The translations under genes and the position numbers were made by a program. From contig OU696593.1 in the NCBI GenBank assembly GCA_916048095.2, forward strand, positions 3,836,501 through 3,900,500: DNA of 64,000 nucleotides, written 5' to 3'. This stretch comes from Sacculina carcini. Lineage: Eukaryota > Arthropoda > Thecostraca > Sacculinidae. Every line of letters starts with the position of its first letter. The stretch's first letter is position 1. Shown here piece after piece: positions 55,246 through 64,000 of the stretch. Under the pieces are notes generated by a model. The model was given only the letters and a program-made list of their open reading frames with translations, did not search any database and was not told where the DNA came from.

Positions 55246-56033
55246 CAGGGTTTGTTTGGTTTAAACCAAGTGTTTTTTTTAAAAACATGTTATTTTTGAA
55301 AAAATATTTTTGACAGAAATGATTTTTCTCATATAGGAATGATCGAATATTTTCAGAATTAGTAAATGAGTTCATTAATACAGTTTTAAACCTTCATAAA
55401 TATTACTTTTTGGCATGATTTTATGGATTGCACGGTTTTATGGGCACGATATGGGAAAATTTTGTATTAACATTTTTGGTTTTTGCTAGGGAAACATTGT
55501 AGTTGGTATTTATGAGAAATCCTAAATTTTTACGACAAAACATTTGAGTTTCTATGAAAAACACTATTTTGAGAAACCTCTGAGTTTAAACAAACTGTGT
55601 TTACTCTGAAAACAAACATGAATTAACCTCCATGGACAAAACGGGTTTTAGTCATAGGTTTTCATAAATAAGGTCACTGGGTATTTGAATTGGACTTTGC
55701 AAACATATGTGGGTGTTAAAATCGAATGCTTTCGCAATTAGAAGCGGTTTAAAACGTCCGTTGCCTATAGATGCTACAAGGTGAAAATCAAGATCCTGTG
55801 TGTACATTTTTATGATTTTATTTTCATCATTTTTAAATATTTACAAAACTCTTGGTAAGTGGTACCAAAATATGCTTAACTATATACTAAATAGCGTGGT
55901 ACAATCTCTTTTTTGATTTGTGTGTGCAAAGTGCAAAAAACCAAATAAACCAAAAAAACAATGTTTTTTTGGTTTTTTCTAAAAAACATGGTTTTTGTTT
56001 TTTGTTGAAAAAAACCGTTTTTTTCAAACCCTG
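55246..56033. mobile_element. hAT-type element (CAGGGTTTG ends), 788 bp
   Basis: Ends CAGGGTTTGTTTGG and TTTTTTCAAACCCTG, flanked by a perfect 8-bp duplication GTTAAAAG (55238-55245 and 56034-56041). Subterminal runs of AAAACATG and AAAAACC. Non-coding. It landed in the tandem (CTTTAAC)-type 3' tail of the - strand SINE. Confidence 0.88.
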
Positions 56034-56041
56034 GTTAAAAG

Positions 56042-56396
56042 CCTAAGTGACAGCTACTACACGGGAATAAGCCGAAGCTTATGAACACAGGTGTGTCCCG
56101 TGCAGCTCGCTGCCACTGCAGAACCAATCCTCTCCACGCTATGATGCCACAAGGACGGAAGACGTATTTGAGAGGGCCACCTCCCCAGAATGCACGGCAC
56201 AACACATGACTGATATGTGGTATCCATTTACTGCTGGGTGGACAGGGGCTGTTTGATCAAATAATTCGTCCAATAAAACTATCTTCCGTCGAGATTCGAG
56301 CCACGGACCTCCCGCTCAGTCCAGTAGCATGGGAAGAGTGCAAGCACTATTACCACCGTAAGGTGGCCCCATGTATCGGATGCGCCCAAAAGATTC
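56042..56396 (-). mobile_element. tRNA-derived SINE, copy 2 (chimeric head)
   Basis: Read on the - strand the body (GGGAGGTCCGTGGCTCGAAT, ACAGCCCCTGTCCACCCAGC, GTGCATTCTGGGGAGG, ATAAGCTTCGGCTTATTCCC, GCTGTCACTTAGGCTTTTAA) matches the SINE at 18933. The 5' part differs: instead of the tRNA-Val-like box A it has the short repeat found at 3187 and 8993 (TTTTGGGCGCATCCGATACA, GGTGGTAATAGTGCTTGCAC). The 3' tail continues as (CTTTAAC)n at 55230-55245, on the other side of the hAT insertion. Confidence 0.75.
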
Positions 56397-56519
56397 AGAG
56401 AGAAAGAGAGTTCGAAAAGAAAAAAGTCTAGAAAGAGAGTTGGAAAGAAAATAATGAATAAATAACAATGAATAATAAACCATCATCCGATAACAATCCA
56501 TGATGTCACTCCGCCCACG

Positions 56520-57115
56520 TTCCTCAATAAATAATAACAATCATAAATAAATATGTGATTAGGTAAATAACAGCCATCAATAAATACGAATCAATATTCA
56601 TAAATAAGCCATAAATAACAATCAAGAACAATAAATATGATTCAATAAAAAACATCCAACAATAAATATAAATATGATTCAATAAGTAACAACAACATAA
56701 ATAAATATGATTCAATAAACAACAACACCAATAAATATGATTCAATAAACAACAACAACAATAAATATGATTCAATAAACAGCAACAACAATAAATATGA
56801 TTCCATAAACAACAACAACAATAAATATGATTCAATAAACAGCAACAACAATAAATATGATTCAATAAACAACAGCAACAATGAATATGATTCAATAAAC
56901 AGCAACAACAATAAATATGATTCAATAAACAACAACAGCCAACACTGAGTAAAAGTGTAATTTAATAAATAACAACAACCAATAATAAATAGTAATAAAT
57001 AGAGAGTAAAATAAGAATAAATATAAATAAATAGAAAATAAATAACAATAAGCATGAATAAATAACAATAAGCATGAATAAATAACAATAAATATGAATA
57101 AATATACAATTAATA
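56520..57115. repeat. AT-rich block with a 30-bp minisatellite
   Basis: 56701-56940 holds eight in-register 30-bp units (ATAAATATGATTCAATAAAC plus ACAACAACA variants). The flanks are diverged AATAAATA-type repeats. Because 30 is divisible by 3, the - strand stays open as a decapeptide repeat rich in cysteine (LLNHIYCCCC); I regard this as an artefact. Confidence 0.9.
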
Positions 57116-57189
57116 AGACTCCACAGTCAATTCCGCACTTTCAGTAGCATTTCATTTACTTTGGCCTTGACGATTTACATCATGACGAT

Positions 57190-58030
57190 GAGGGATTTCA
57201 CCTATGAAAGGTAAGTAAATATTGAAGAGGAGAGGGCCTAGGACGGACCCCTGTGGGACACCGTATGAGAGTGGGAAAGACTCACTACAAGAATCACTGG
57301 TACAAACAAGCTGATATCGTGAAAGAAGATAAGAGCGGAAGAATGATAGTACAGTGTCACTAATACCTAGGTTCGACAGAGTGTTGAGTAGAATTGGATG
57401 ATCAACAGTGTCAAAAGCCTCAGAGAAGTCCAGTTGAATGAGAAGAACATCCTAACAAGCAAGAGTAGACTTGATAATAGAGTCATAGAGGAAGAGAAGC
57501 GAGGTTTCTGTTCAGTGAAAACTACGGAAGCTTGATTGTTCAGGGAGAAATAGACACTGGCGCTCAAGGTAGTCCGAAATCTGGACATAAGCGGCCATTT
57601 GAAGCGATTTGGATAGCCAAGGAATTCTAGAGATGGGACGATAGTTAGACAAACAATTGGGATCAAGGTTAGGTTTTTTCAGGATAGGGAGAATACTTGC
57701 GCTTTTAGACGCAAGGAATTCACCGAGAGTGAAAGACGAATTGATAAAATAGGTGATGAAAGGAAGAAGTAACTCAATACAGTTGGGGATTCGAGCAAGG
57801 TTAATAGGGTCCAGGGAGGAAGAACGAGTGTGCACACGCCTCAGTAGTAGCCTGCAATCAGAGATGGAAGGAAAGAATTAAAAATGGCGGAGGTGGTGGG
57901 AGAATAAGACAATGTAGCAGGAGGGAAACGACAGCATATATTCGAAATTATATTATCAAATAAATGAGAGAATAGGGAAGGTAAGCGAGTTGGGTCACTA
58001 TCAGGAAACACAAGGGTGTTATAATTTCAT
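57190..58030 (-). pseudogene. L2-like LINE, RT N-terminal part
   Basis: On the - strand: TRLPSLFSHLFDNI (about 57970), LDPINLARIPNCIELLLPFI, KSASILPILKKPNLDPN, LSNYRPISRIPWLSKSLQMA, QSSFRSFHSTETSL, IQLDFSEAFDTVDHPIL (motif A) and YGVPQGSVLGPLLFNIY (about 57215-57265). Frameshifts near 57440 and 57520. It ends before YADD, so it is 3'-truncated. A different subfamily from LINE A. Confidence 0.85.
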
Positions 58031-58105
58031 GAAGGAATATGACAGATGAACGGAAACAACTTTATTGAACGTACTCCAAACTCAATTTTAACTCCTGATT
58101 ACAAC

Positions 58106-58218
58106 ACACTCACGGTATAAACTCCCACACGCACTCTCGCAATACAATCTGCACACTCTCACAATATAAACTTCCACACGCACCCTCGCAATACAATCTG
58201 CACACTCTCACAATATTA
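58106..58218. repeat. Doubled about 53-bp unit
   Basis: AATACAATCTGCACACTCTC and TATAAACTTCCACACGCACC occur twice head to tail with few changes. Confidence 0.85.
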
Positions 58219-58332
58219 ATTATATCAACCTACATGAAGATGATGCGCATATAATTGACAATATGAACAAAGGTGGTTTGTGAAAATCGTCCTCTCACGG
58301 GACGGTCACCGGCGAAGTCGTCACTGCCGCCC

Positions 58333-58637
58333 TGTTGTGAGCTGAGAAGTGAAAACCTTGAACGAAAGGCTTTATTCAACAATAAAACATGACTATATCT
58401 GAAAAAGAGAACACTGACATTAATACGTAGAATACACAAATCAATATGCAATTGACGTAGTATAATGAGGAATTATACATGAGGTGAGCATACAATAGCT
58501 AGCAAGGATAAATATACAAACCAATTAGCCAGCTACAAGAGAGCAACATAACGGCACACGAAAATCATACGAACGATAGAGATCCGCCATTGCGGTTCTA
58601 CAATTCACAGAGTTGCCAAGCTTACGAATTCACAACA
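58333..58637 (-). repeat. 3' LTR of the young Gypsy element
   Basis: Identical to 62344-62648. On the - strand it contains a TATAG box, ATTGTTGAATAAAG (with AATAAA polyadenylation signal) and ends CTCACAACA. Confidence 0.96.
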
Positions 58638-58694
58638 TTCTCCGCACCTTAAAGAAATAAATTGGCGAAGATGGAACGCAGCATATTGGAACAA

Positions 58695-59918
58695 TCACAC
58701 ATATTTCGGATTACGTCTGACGATGCGACCTCTCCTCGTAGCACCAGGTAGGAACGAGAGTGGGTGTTCTGTTTGTTCATTCAGTGAGCGGTCGGCGAAT
58801 TCATCAGCGGATATCTCCATCCGTTCCCTCTCATCCCTGGCCTCGTCTGCAACAATCATGGAATCACCTACTTGTTCGCTGATAGCGCCAGTCGGAACTG
58901 CCGGTACCACTTCTCGTTCAGCAGCACGCGGTGGATCACCTGGAGGCTGAGGAGCAAGGTCGCTGGTCGACACAGTAGATTCCCTTCCGTCGGAGTAGCG
59001 AACTTTTGCGAAATGCGGTGTTGCAGAAACAATTTCGACAGGCTCGACGAGGGGGTCCGACTTGGAGGTACGATGATAGTTTTTGATGAATGCAGGTCCA
59101 CCTAGCAGCCAGTCAGGGAGAGAATATCCGCTGCCGGACCTTCTCGGAAAACCTAGGAAGCGAGCATGTGGTGTGACATTCGTTGACGTACAAAGAAGTG
59201 AGCGAATTGAATGCAGCGCACGGTCGAGAACACTCTGCCAGTGAGATTCGTCCAGATGATCGGACTTTAGTGCCAGACGGATGGCCCTCCAGATGGTGCC
59301 ATTTTCTCGTTCGCACTGGCCGTTGCCGATCGGATGGTACGGAGTTGAGTGAGTGATTACAACTCCGTTCTGGAACAAGAAATTTCGAAGTCCGGAGGAG
59401 GTAAACTGAGAGCCTCTATCGCTGTGGATGGAGTCTGGACACCCGAACATTGAGAATAAATTCTGAAGACATCTAATAACGGTTTGAGCAGAGATATCTG
59501 GACATGGATATACAAATGGGAATCGTGAGTACTCATCGATAATCACTAGTAAGTATTTGTTTTTATTGACAGATGGCTTGGGCCCAACAAAGTCCATTGA
59601 TAATCGTTCAAAAGGTGATCGAGCATGTACTAACCTTCCAGGCGATGGCCTGAAAAAGCGAGGTTTCAGCTCGCCACATACTCGACACTCTCTGCACACT
59701 TTCTTGACGTCTTCGACGGAGTACGGCAAATTCTTCAGTCGGACCAGGTGACTCATTCGACGTACACCTGGATGACATAAGGCCTCGTGCAGATCTTTGA
59801 GTGACAGAGACTGAGCGGACGCACATGACCTGGAGAGGGTGTCGGCACAAGAATTCATTGACCCTGGACGATAGGAGATTTCATAGCAATAGCTAGATAA
59901 TTCTAATCGCCACCTCAA
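58695..59918 (-). pseudogene. Gypsy pol: RNase H end and integrase (frame-shifted from gag-pol)
   Basis: About 407 codons. It begins as the RNase H end (WRLELSSYCYEISYRPG, ADTLSRS), then the integrase H-H-C-C finger (LHEALCHPGVRRM ... CRECRVCGELK), the D-D-E core (LSMDFVGPKP, HSDRGSQFTS, GNGQCERENGT) and a C-terminal domain with VEIVSATPHFAKVRY. All integrase catalytic residues are present. The stop lies 58 bp before the 3' LTR. It is joined to the 59915-62317 frame only through a one-base shift near 59935-59960, in the middle of RNase H; the overlapping frame carries IKNDKLLRWRLEL. Without that shift it would be one continuous polyprotein of about 1210 residues. Confidence 0.92.
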
Positions 59919-62317
59919 CAGTTTGTCGTTCTTAATCCTGCTGGATAGTGCGTGTTGAAAATATATGTGACAGCTTGCTGGTCTGTCACAATACTAAATT
60001 TTCGGCCGACAAGTAGATCACGCCATTTTCTGACAGCTTCAACTATCGCCGCTGCTTCTCTCTCCACTATTGAGTGCCGTCTCTCAGCGTGTGACAGAGT
60101 ACGGGAGAAGAATGCGACAGGACGTCCGCACTGTGACAGAACAGCAGCGAGAGCGCAATCTGAGGCGTCCGTCTCAATCATGAATGGTGCGTGGTCGTCG
60201 ATGGCTGCAAGGCAAGCCTGGCTTATTTCGTTTTTCAAAGCTTGGAATGCTTCAGTCGCCTCCTGATTCATAGGAAAACTTTTCACGTTCAACAGTGGTG
60301 AAATTCTCGATGAAAAATTGGCAATCCACGAAGAATAATACGAAAGCAATCCGATAGTTCTCTTCAGTGATCTGTTGCAGCTCGGATTCGGCATTTCTTT
60401 CAAAGGAGTCAGTCTCTTGGGGTCGGGTTTGATCGTCCCGTTTTCGATCCGATGACCGAGAAAATCCAGTACAGACACATTATACTCACATTTATCTCTA
60501 TTGAATTGTATGTTCATTTTATCTGCAACTTCCTCAAATGCTTTCATTCGGGACGAGAGTTCTTCCTGGTTTCTGCCTCCAATCACTATGTCGTCAATGT
60601 ATACATACGTGCCCTCCAGACCGTGGTTCTGAATTATGTTGTTCATTATCCGCTGAAAAGCTGCAACAGAATTCGTCAGTCCAAATGGCAGTCGCGTAAA
60701 CTGGTACAATTCGCAATCTGCTTCGAACGCCGTGTAGAACCTCTCATCTTCCCTGATTGGGCACTGATGGTATGCTTGTTTCAAGTCTACCTTCGAGAAG
60801 ATTGTATAGTTGGAAAGATTTCTAATCATTTCAGATATTTTAGGCATCGGATACGCGTCGAGCTGAGTGAATTTGTTGATAGTTGTAGAATAGTCGATCA
60901 CCAGTCTTCTTTTGTGCCTCTCATTTTTCGTTACCACGACTTGAGCTCTCCAAGGCGAATTCGACTTTTCAATTATCCCCTCTTGGAGTAGATGTTTGAC
61001 TTCTGACTTGATGAAAATACGGTCAGGAGAGGAATAGGTTCTGCTTCTGGTGCTGATTGGTCGACAATTGTGCTCTAAATTAGCAAACAGAGATGGCGGA
61101 TCCACGTTCAGGTGTGATGAGGCGCAAATTTTCAAGGTCGGTGCTCCGCCATTCAACTTGAACTCTACAGCTTCATGCCGTTTCATGAATTCTTGTCCCA
61201 GAATTATAGGAACACACAAATCTGGTAGGATAGACAGTTTCACTCTGGTATAAGGTCGTTCATTTACTTCAAAGTCACAGAAGCAGTGGCCTTCAGTGCA
61301 GCTAGACAATCGAGACGATGCCATACTGACCTGATCTCTCGAGTGGTGTACTTTCAGTTTAAGCGACCGAGCATAATCCTTCTTAATGAAGTTATGAGTA
61401 CTGCCACTGTCAATCATTGCCGTAACTTCCTGATTGTTCAATACAGCAGTGACTATGGAGCACGCTTCGTTAGACCCGCCGTAAGAAGAGGCCAAGATGG
61501 CTGCCTTAAAATTAGGGCCACCACTGGAGTTGGACGACGAGCGGCATACACTAGAAAAGTGTCCTTTCTTCCCGCACGAGTGGCAGAGAGAATCTTTGGC
61601 AGGACACCGGTACCTGGGATGATTCACCCTTCCACAAAATTGGCACCGAGATGGCCTATGCTGCTGCGGCGACGTACGCCGGGACACAGCGCACTCCAAT
61701 GGAGCATGTGAATCTGCATGAGAAGAGGTTTCCTCTTGCTCATGTGTCTGATTGGTAGCTTGAGCCGCCATTCCAGAACATGTCGAATATACTGCCGCGT
61801 TCTTTTGAGCCATTTCCAGGCTTCTCGCTGTTGCTACAGCGTCCTCCAGTTTCAGCTCCAGATTCTCCAGCAGCCTCTGACGAATACTCGAAGAAGAAAG
61901 TCCACTGATGAATGCGTCTCTGATAGAGAGGTCAGCGTGTGTCGTTGCGGTGACAGCCTCGAAGTTGCATTCTTTGGCGAGCTGTTTCAACGTTTGAAGA
62001 AACTGGTCGATTGACTGATCATTGTCCTGCTTACATGTAGCCAGGACATGTCTGGCGAAAACCGTGTTTCTCGGCTTCACATACGTTTTCGTCAAGACTT
62101 CTATCGCCGAATCAAATGTAGTACAATCGGATATTAATTTGAAGACATCAGAGGACACATAATTAGTCAGAATTCCCAACTTGTCGATAGAGATACTCGG
62201 ATTATTGGCCTGAAGTGCGCTGATGCAATTAGAGAGGGTGCGATGCCAGTGATTCCAATCGTCAGAAGTAGTATCAGATGAGCCCTCGAATCGACTCGGC
62301 CTGAGTAGGGCATCCAT
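59915..62317 (-). CDS. Gypsy gag-pol: capsid, zinc knuckles, protease, RT, RNase H (part)
   Basis: 800 codons from ATG 62317 (MDALLRPSRF). Gag capsid-like residues about 1-200; CCHC knuckles CQFCGRVNHPRYRC (about 225-238) and CHSCGKKGHFSSVC (about 245-258); retropepsin motif MIDSGSTHNF (about 301-310); RT from IKSEVKHLLQEGIIEKSNSP, with VDLKQAYHQ, LPFGLTNSVAAFQ and YVYIDDIVIGG (catalytic YIDD about 573-576); RNase H with MIETDASDCALAAVL and SIVTDQQAVTYIF. Gag and pol are in one frame. The frame ends early at 59915 because of the RNase H frameshift. The upstream 3 codons (TTG start) are in frame but ATG is preferred. It makes virus-like particles and cDNA in related elements. Confidence 0.92.
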   Translation of the reverse strand: MDALLRPSRFEGSSDTTSDDWNHWHRTLSNCISALQANNPSISIDKLGILTNYVSSDVFKLISDCTTFDSAIEVLTKTYVKPRNTVFARHVLATCKQDNDQSIDQFLQTLKQLAKECNFEAVTATTHADLSIRDAFISGLSSSSIRQRLLENLELKLEDAVATARSLEMAQKNAAVYSTCSGMAAQATNQTHEQEETSSHADSHAPLECAVSRRTSPQQHRPSRCQFCGRVNHPRYRCPAKDSLCHSCGKKGHFSSVCRSSSNSSGGPNFKAAILASSYGGSNEACSIVTAVLNNQEVTAMIDSGSTHNFIKKDYARSLKLKVHHSRDQVSMASSRLSSCTEGHCFCDFEVNERPYTRVKLSILPDLCVPIILGQEFMKRHEAVEFKLNGGAPTLKICASSHLNVDPPSLFANLEHNCRPISTRSRTYSSPDRIFIKSEVKHLLQEGIIEKSNSPWRAQVVVTKNERHKRRLVIDYSTTINKFTQLDAYPMPKISEMIRNLSNYTIFSKVDLKQAYHQCPIREDERFYTAFEADCELYQFTRLPFGLTNSVAAFQRIMNNIIQNHGLEGTYVYIDDIVIGGRNQEELSSRMKAFEEVADKMNIQFNRDKCEYNVSVLDFLGHRIENGTIKPDPKRLTPLKEMPNPSCNRSLKRTIGLLSYYSSWIANFSSRISPLLNVKSFPMNQEATEAFQALKNEISQACLAAIDDHAPFMIETDASDCALAAVLSQCGRPVAFFSRTLSHAERRHSIVEREAAAIVEAVRKWRDLLVGRKFSIVTDQQAVTYIFNTHYPAGLRTTNC

Positions 62318-62329
62318 ACCGAACAAAGT

Positions 62330-62342
62330 ATTGTTGAATAAA
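62330..62342 (-). promoter_or_regulatory. Putative self-priming primer-binding site of the Gypsy element
   Basis: One base after the 5' LTR (which ends at 62344 on the - strand) lies TTTATTCAACAAT. It is a perfect 13-nt complement of ATTGTTGAATAAA inside the LTR (62382-62394). No TGG-starting tRNA 3'-end complement is seen at the usual place. In the yeast element Tf1 the 5' end of the RNA folds back to prime at the same position, so the same mechanism is inferred. Confidence 0.6.
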
Positions 62343-62343
62343 T

Positions 62344-62648
62344 TGTTGTGAGCTGAGAAGTGAAAACCTTGAACGAAAGGCTTTATTCAACAATAAAACA
62401 TGACTATATCTGAAAAAGAGAACACTGACATTAATACGTAGAATACACAAATCAATATGCAATTGACGTAGTATAATGAGGAATTATACATGAGGTGAGC
62501 ATACAATAGCTAGCAAGGATAAATATACAAACCAATTAGCCAGCTACAAGAGAGCAACATAACGGCACACGAAAATCATACGAACGATAGAGATCCGCCA
62601 TTGCGGTTCTACAATTCACAGAGTTGCCAAGCTTACGAATTCACAACA
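62344..62648 (-). repeat. 5' LTR of the young Gypsy element
   Basis: Identical to the 3' LTR; promoter for the - strand transcript. Contains TATAG (62404-62409) and ATTGTTGAATAAA (62382-62394). Confidence 0.96.
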
Positions 62649-62653
62649 CGCCC

Positions 62654-63097
62654 GTACCCTTGATGTGGTAGACATAATAAGGTATGACATAGATACAATA
62701 AGGTACCACAAGCGATCCAGACAAGTTGAAATTTGTTGACAATAGATTAGTTGAAAATTGACAATGAAAAATGACAATTGAAGTTTACAGAATACGGGTT
62801 TACACACTCAAAACCACCAACCACAATTCGCCTTCATGCGCCATACATTGTATATCGGGATCCACACGGATATTTTGTGACTTCATATAAGTTAAATAAA
62901 TTGGAGTTAAATGGAAATTATATCTGAAAGCGGTGAAAGGAAATGAAATTTGAAATTAAGAGACGAAATGAATTGTGGATGAGTTGAAATGATACTTTTG
63001 AAGTGAATTTCCACACCCTCCCACACAAAAAATGGAGTTATGTATAAAAATTGAGCAGTTGCTGTCTCATAGACCCATTCACTGAAACTAATGGAAG
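62654..63097 (-). other. Probable 3' region of the BEL/Pao element
   Basis: Lies between the pol stop of the BEL/Pao remnant and the Gypsy insertion. AT-rich, non-coding, so it may contain the BEL 3' LTR, but no repeat partner is in the window to define it. Confidence 0.35.
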
Positions 63098-64000
63098 TTA
63101 CAGTTGGTCTGCGTCAATCAGACCTTTGACGAGTTGACCCTGCCTGACCGCGGCGTCTCGCCTAGGTCGGGCGTGCATTGTAGTTTTTTCTGATCTTTGT
63201 TGCGACACCGGAGGTGAACTACCGCTGTATGCTGCCTGTATCTCCAAGGGATAAAGATGTTTGATTGAGTAATGAGCAGAGGCATTGTGCGGCATCTTAA
63301 TGACTGCACTGCGCACCTTGCCATCATCACCGTAAACAAGTCTCACGACACGTCCCATTAACCAATGCACTCTCGGTCTATCCTTCGTGTTCACAAGAAC
63401 AATATCATCGATTCTGTTTCTGTTTGTCCAGTCAGCTTCATGAACATCACGTCTGGTCTCTCTCAGACTTAGAAGGTAACACGAGTACCACATTGCCTTG
63501 AAATCCTCAAACAATTTGACCTGACGCTGAAATGTTTCATTGAGTTCTTTCTGTGTTGGATTGACGGCATCATTTTCTTCCCATTGGAAGGAAAACCGGT
63601 TTTTGATCTTCTTCGCTTTTAAGATAAATCTGTAGAAACGCCTTCTCAATATCGGCAACTACCGTGAACTTGGCATTTCTGAATTTCAAAATCAACCGAA
63701 CCAAATTGTTCATCAAATCTACACCTTGGAAGCAAGCTTCATTGAGCGAAGGCTTCGATTTATCCGACTTATAACTGAAATTGAATACTGGTCGCAGTTT
63801 TGTGGTGATTCGATCGTCTTCTTTGACCACAGGATGATGTGGTATACACACAACACCTTGTTTACTCTCACATGGGATCTCTTCAATGACACCTAGTTGT
63901 CGCATGTTTTCGAACACCTTGGTGTATTTTTCAACGAGTCCACTCTTGCTGAGTGACAAAATGACCCTTTTCAAACACGCCTTTGCGGCATTAAATGACG
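63098..64000 (-). pseudogene. BEL/Pao pol with large internal deletion (truncated by window edge)
   Basis: On the - strand from the right edge: RT start (GVIEEIP, PHHPVVKEDDRITTKLRPVF, SLNEACFQGVDLMNNLVRLI, VVADIEKAFLQIYLKSEEDQ), the BEL/Pao pattern with its ADIEKMF-like motif A. About 63600 it jumps directly to the region after the integrase core: QRQVKLFEDFKAMWYSCYL, DIVLVNTKDRPRVHWLMGRV, VYGDDGKVRSAVI, HYSIKHLYPLEI, which is the DUF5641-type integrase C-terminal domain. The RT catalytic domain, RNase H and integrase core are all missing. The two parts are in different frames overlapping at 63570-63658. It ends at 63098 after GQLVKGLIDADQL. Confidence 0.88.

Larger units (their letters stand above)
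58333..62648 (-). mobile_element. Young Ty3/Gypsy LTR retrotransposon with identical LTRs
   Basis: 4316 bp on the - strand. Two 305-bp LTRs (58333-58637 and 62344-62648) that I read as identical base for base, each with 8-bp terminal inverted repeats TGTTGTGA/TCACAACA. Flanked by a perfect 5-bp duplication CGCCC (58328-58332 and 62649-62653). Gag-pol fills the interior; no envelope frame. The purine-rich AAGGTGCGGAGAA just before the 3' LTR is the likely polypurine tract. Insertion must be recent because the LTRs have not diverged. Confidence 0.96.

Noticed and set aside
55225..55250. Telomere-like GGTTAAA repeats
   Set aside because: Only three short units, and they are the 3' tail of the - strand SINE.
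59930..59965. Programmed frameshift in the Gypsy pol
   Set aside because: It falls inside RNase H rather than at a gag-pol junction, and no slippery heptamer or pseudoknot is obvious; a simple indel is the better reading.

Overview
The window is animal (metazoan) nuclear DNA, not prokaryotic. The genes have introns with GT-AG ends, long stretches are non-coding, (CA/TG)n microsatellites are common, and most of the sequence is mobile DNA of typical animal classes: L2/CR1-type and other LINEs, tRNA-derived SINEs, hAT-type DNA transposons and MITEs, Ty3/Gypsy and BEL/Pao elements. An invertebrate is likely because a pacifastin-type protease-inhibitor module is present, but I cannot name the lineage.

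Two host genes can be supported. (1) On the + strand, the last two exons of a voltage-gated calcium channel beta subunit (CACNB family) lie at 4150-4471 and 5029-5270. The intron phase matches and the stop is at 5270. Everything upstream (1-4149) would then be intron filled with a decayed Gypsy pol, a MITE and a LINE scrap. (2) On the - strand, 37991-38848 is an uninterrupted 285-residue secreted protein with one WAP-like four-disulfide domain and one C-terminal pacifastin domain, so probably a secreted protease inhibitor.

Layout: 1-2405 decayed Gypsy plus a hAT scrap. 3.2-6.4 kb repeats and the CACNB 3' end. 6370-15760 a stack of nested insertions: a degenerate LINE split by a short repeat (called M1 here), which is itself split by a hAT element (6650-9696, 8-bp target duplication) and by an unclassified long-TIR element (9716-14807, 4-bp target duplication) that carries an L2-like LINE. 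18792-21530 and 23100-24585 are two copies of one hAT family; the first contains a SINE and a LINE, the second sits inside an M1 copy. 25.6-30.7 kb is mostly unrecognised, with MITEs, a GC-rich patch containing an RFX X-box-like palindrome and a cluster of four ETS-type motifs. 30722-32328 and 35060-36289 are two copies of another hAT family. The WAP-pacifastin gene follows, then a decayed LINE (39.56-42.05 kb). 43.65-48.79 kb is one LINE interrupted by a nearly full-length L2-like LINE. 48788-50173 is a TIR element containing an odd tRNA-like unit with a perfect 19-bp hairpin. 52.4-58.0 kb holds more LINE remnants, a broken conserved gene fragment, a hAT element and a SINE. 58333-62648 is a young Gypsy element with apparently identical LTRs and a 5-bp target duplication, inserted next to an internally deleted BEL/Pao element that runs off the right edge.

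Functionally the window is a CACNB 3' end and a secreted inhibitor gene embedded in layered transposons. The most interesting points are the apparent self-priming design of the young Gypsy element, the unclassified 5.1-kb TIR element, the four-layer insertion stack, the WAP+pacifastin protein and the hairpin tRNA-like unit. All family assignments come from reading motifs by eye; no database search was possible.
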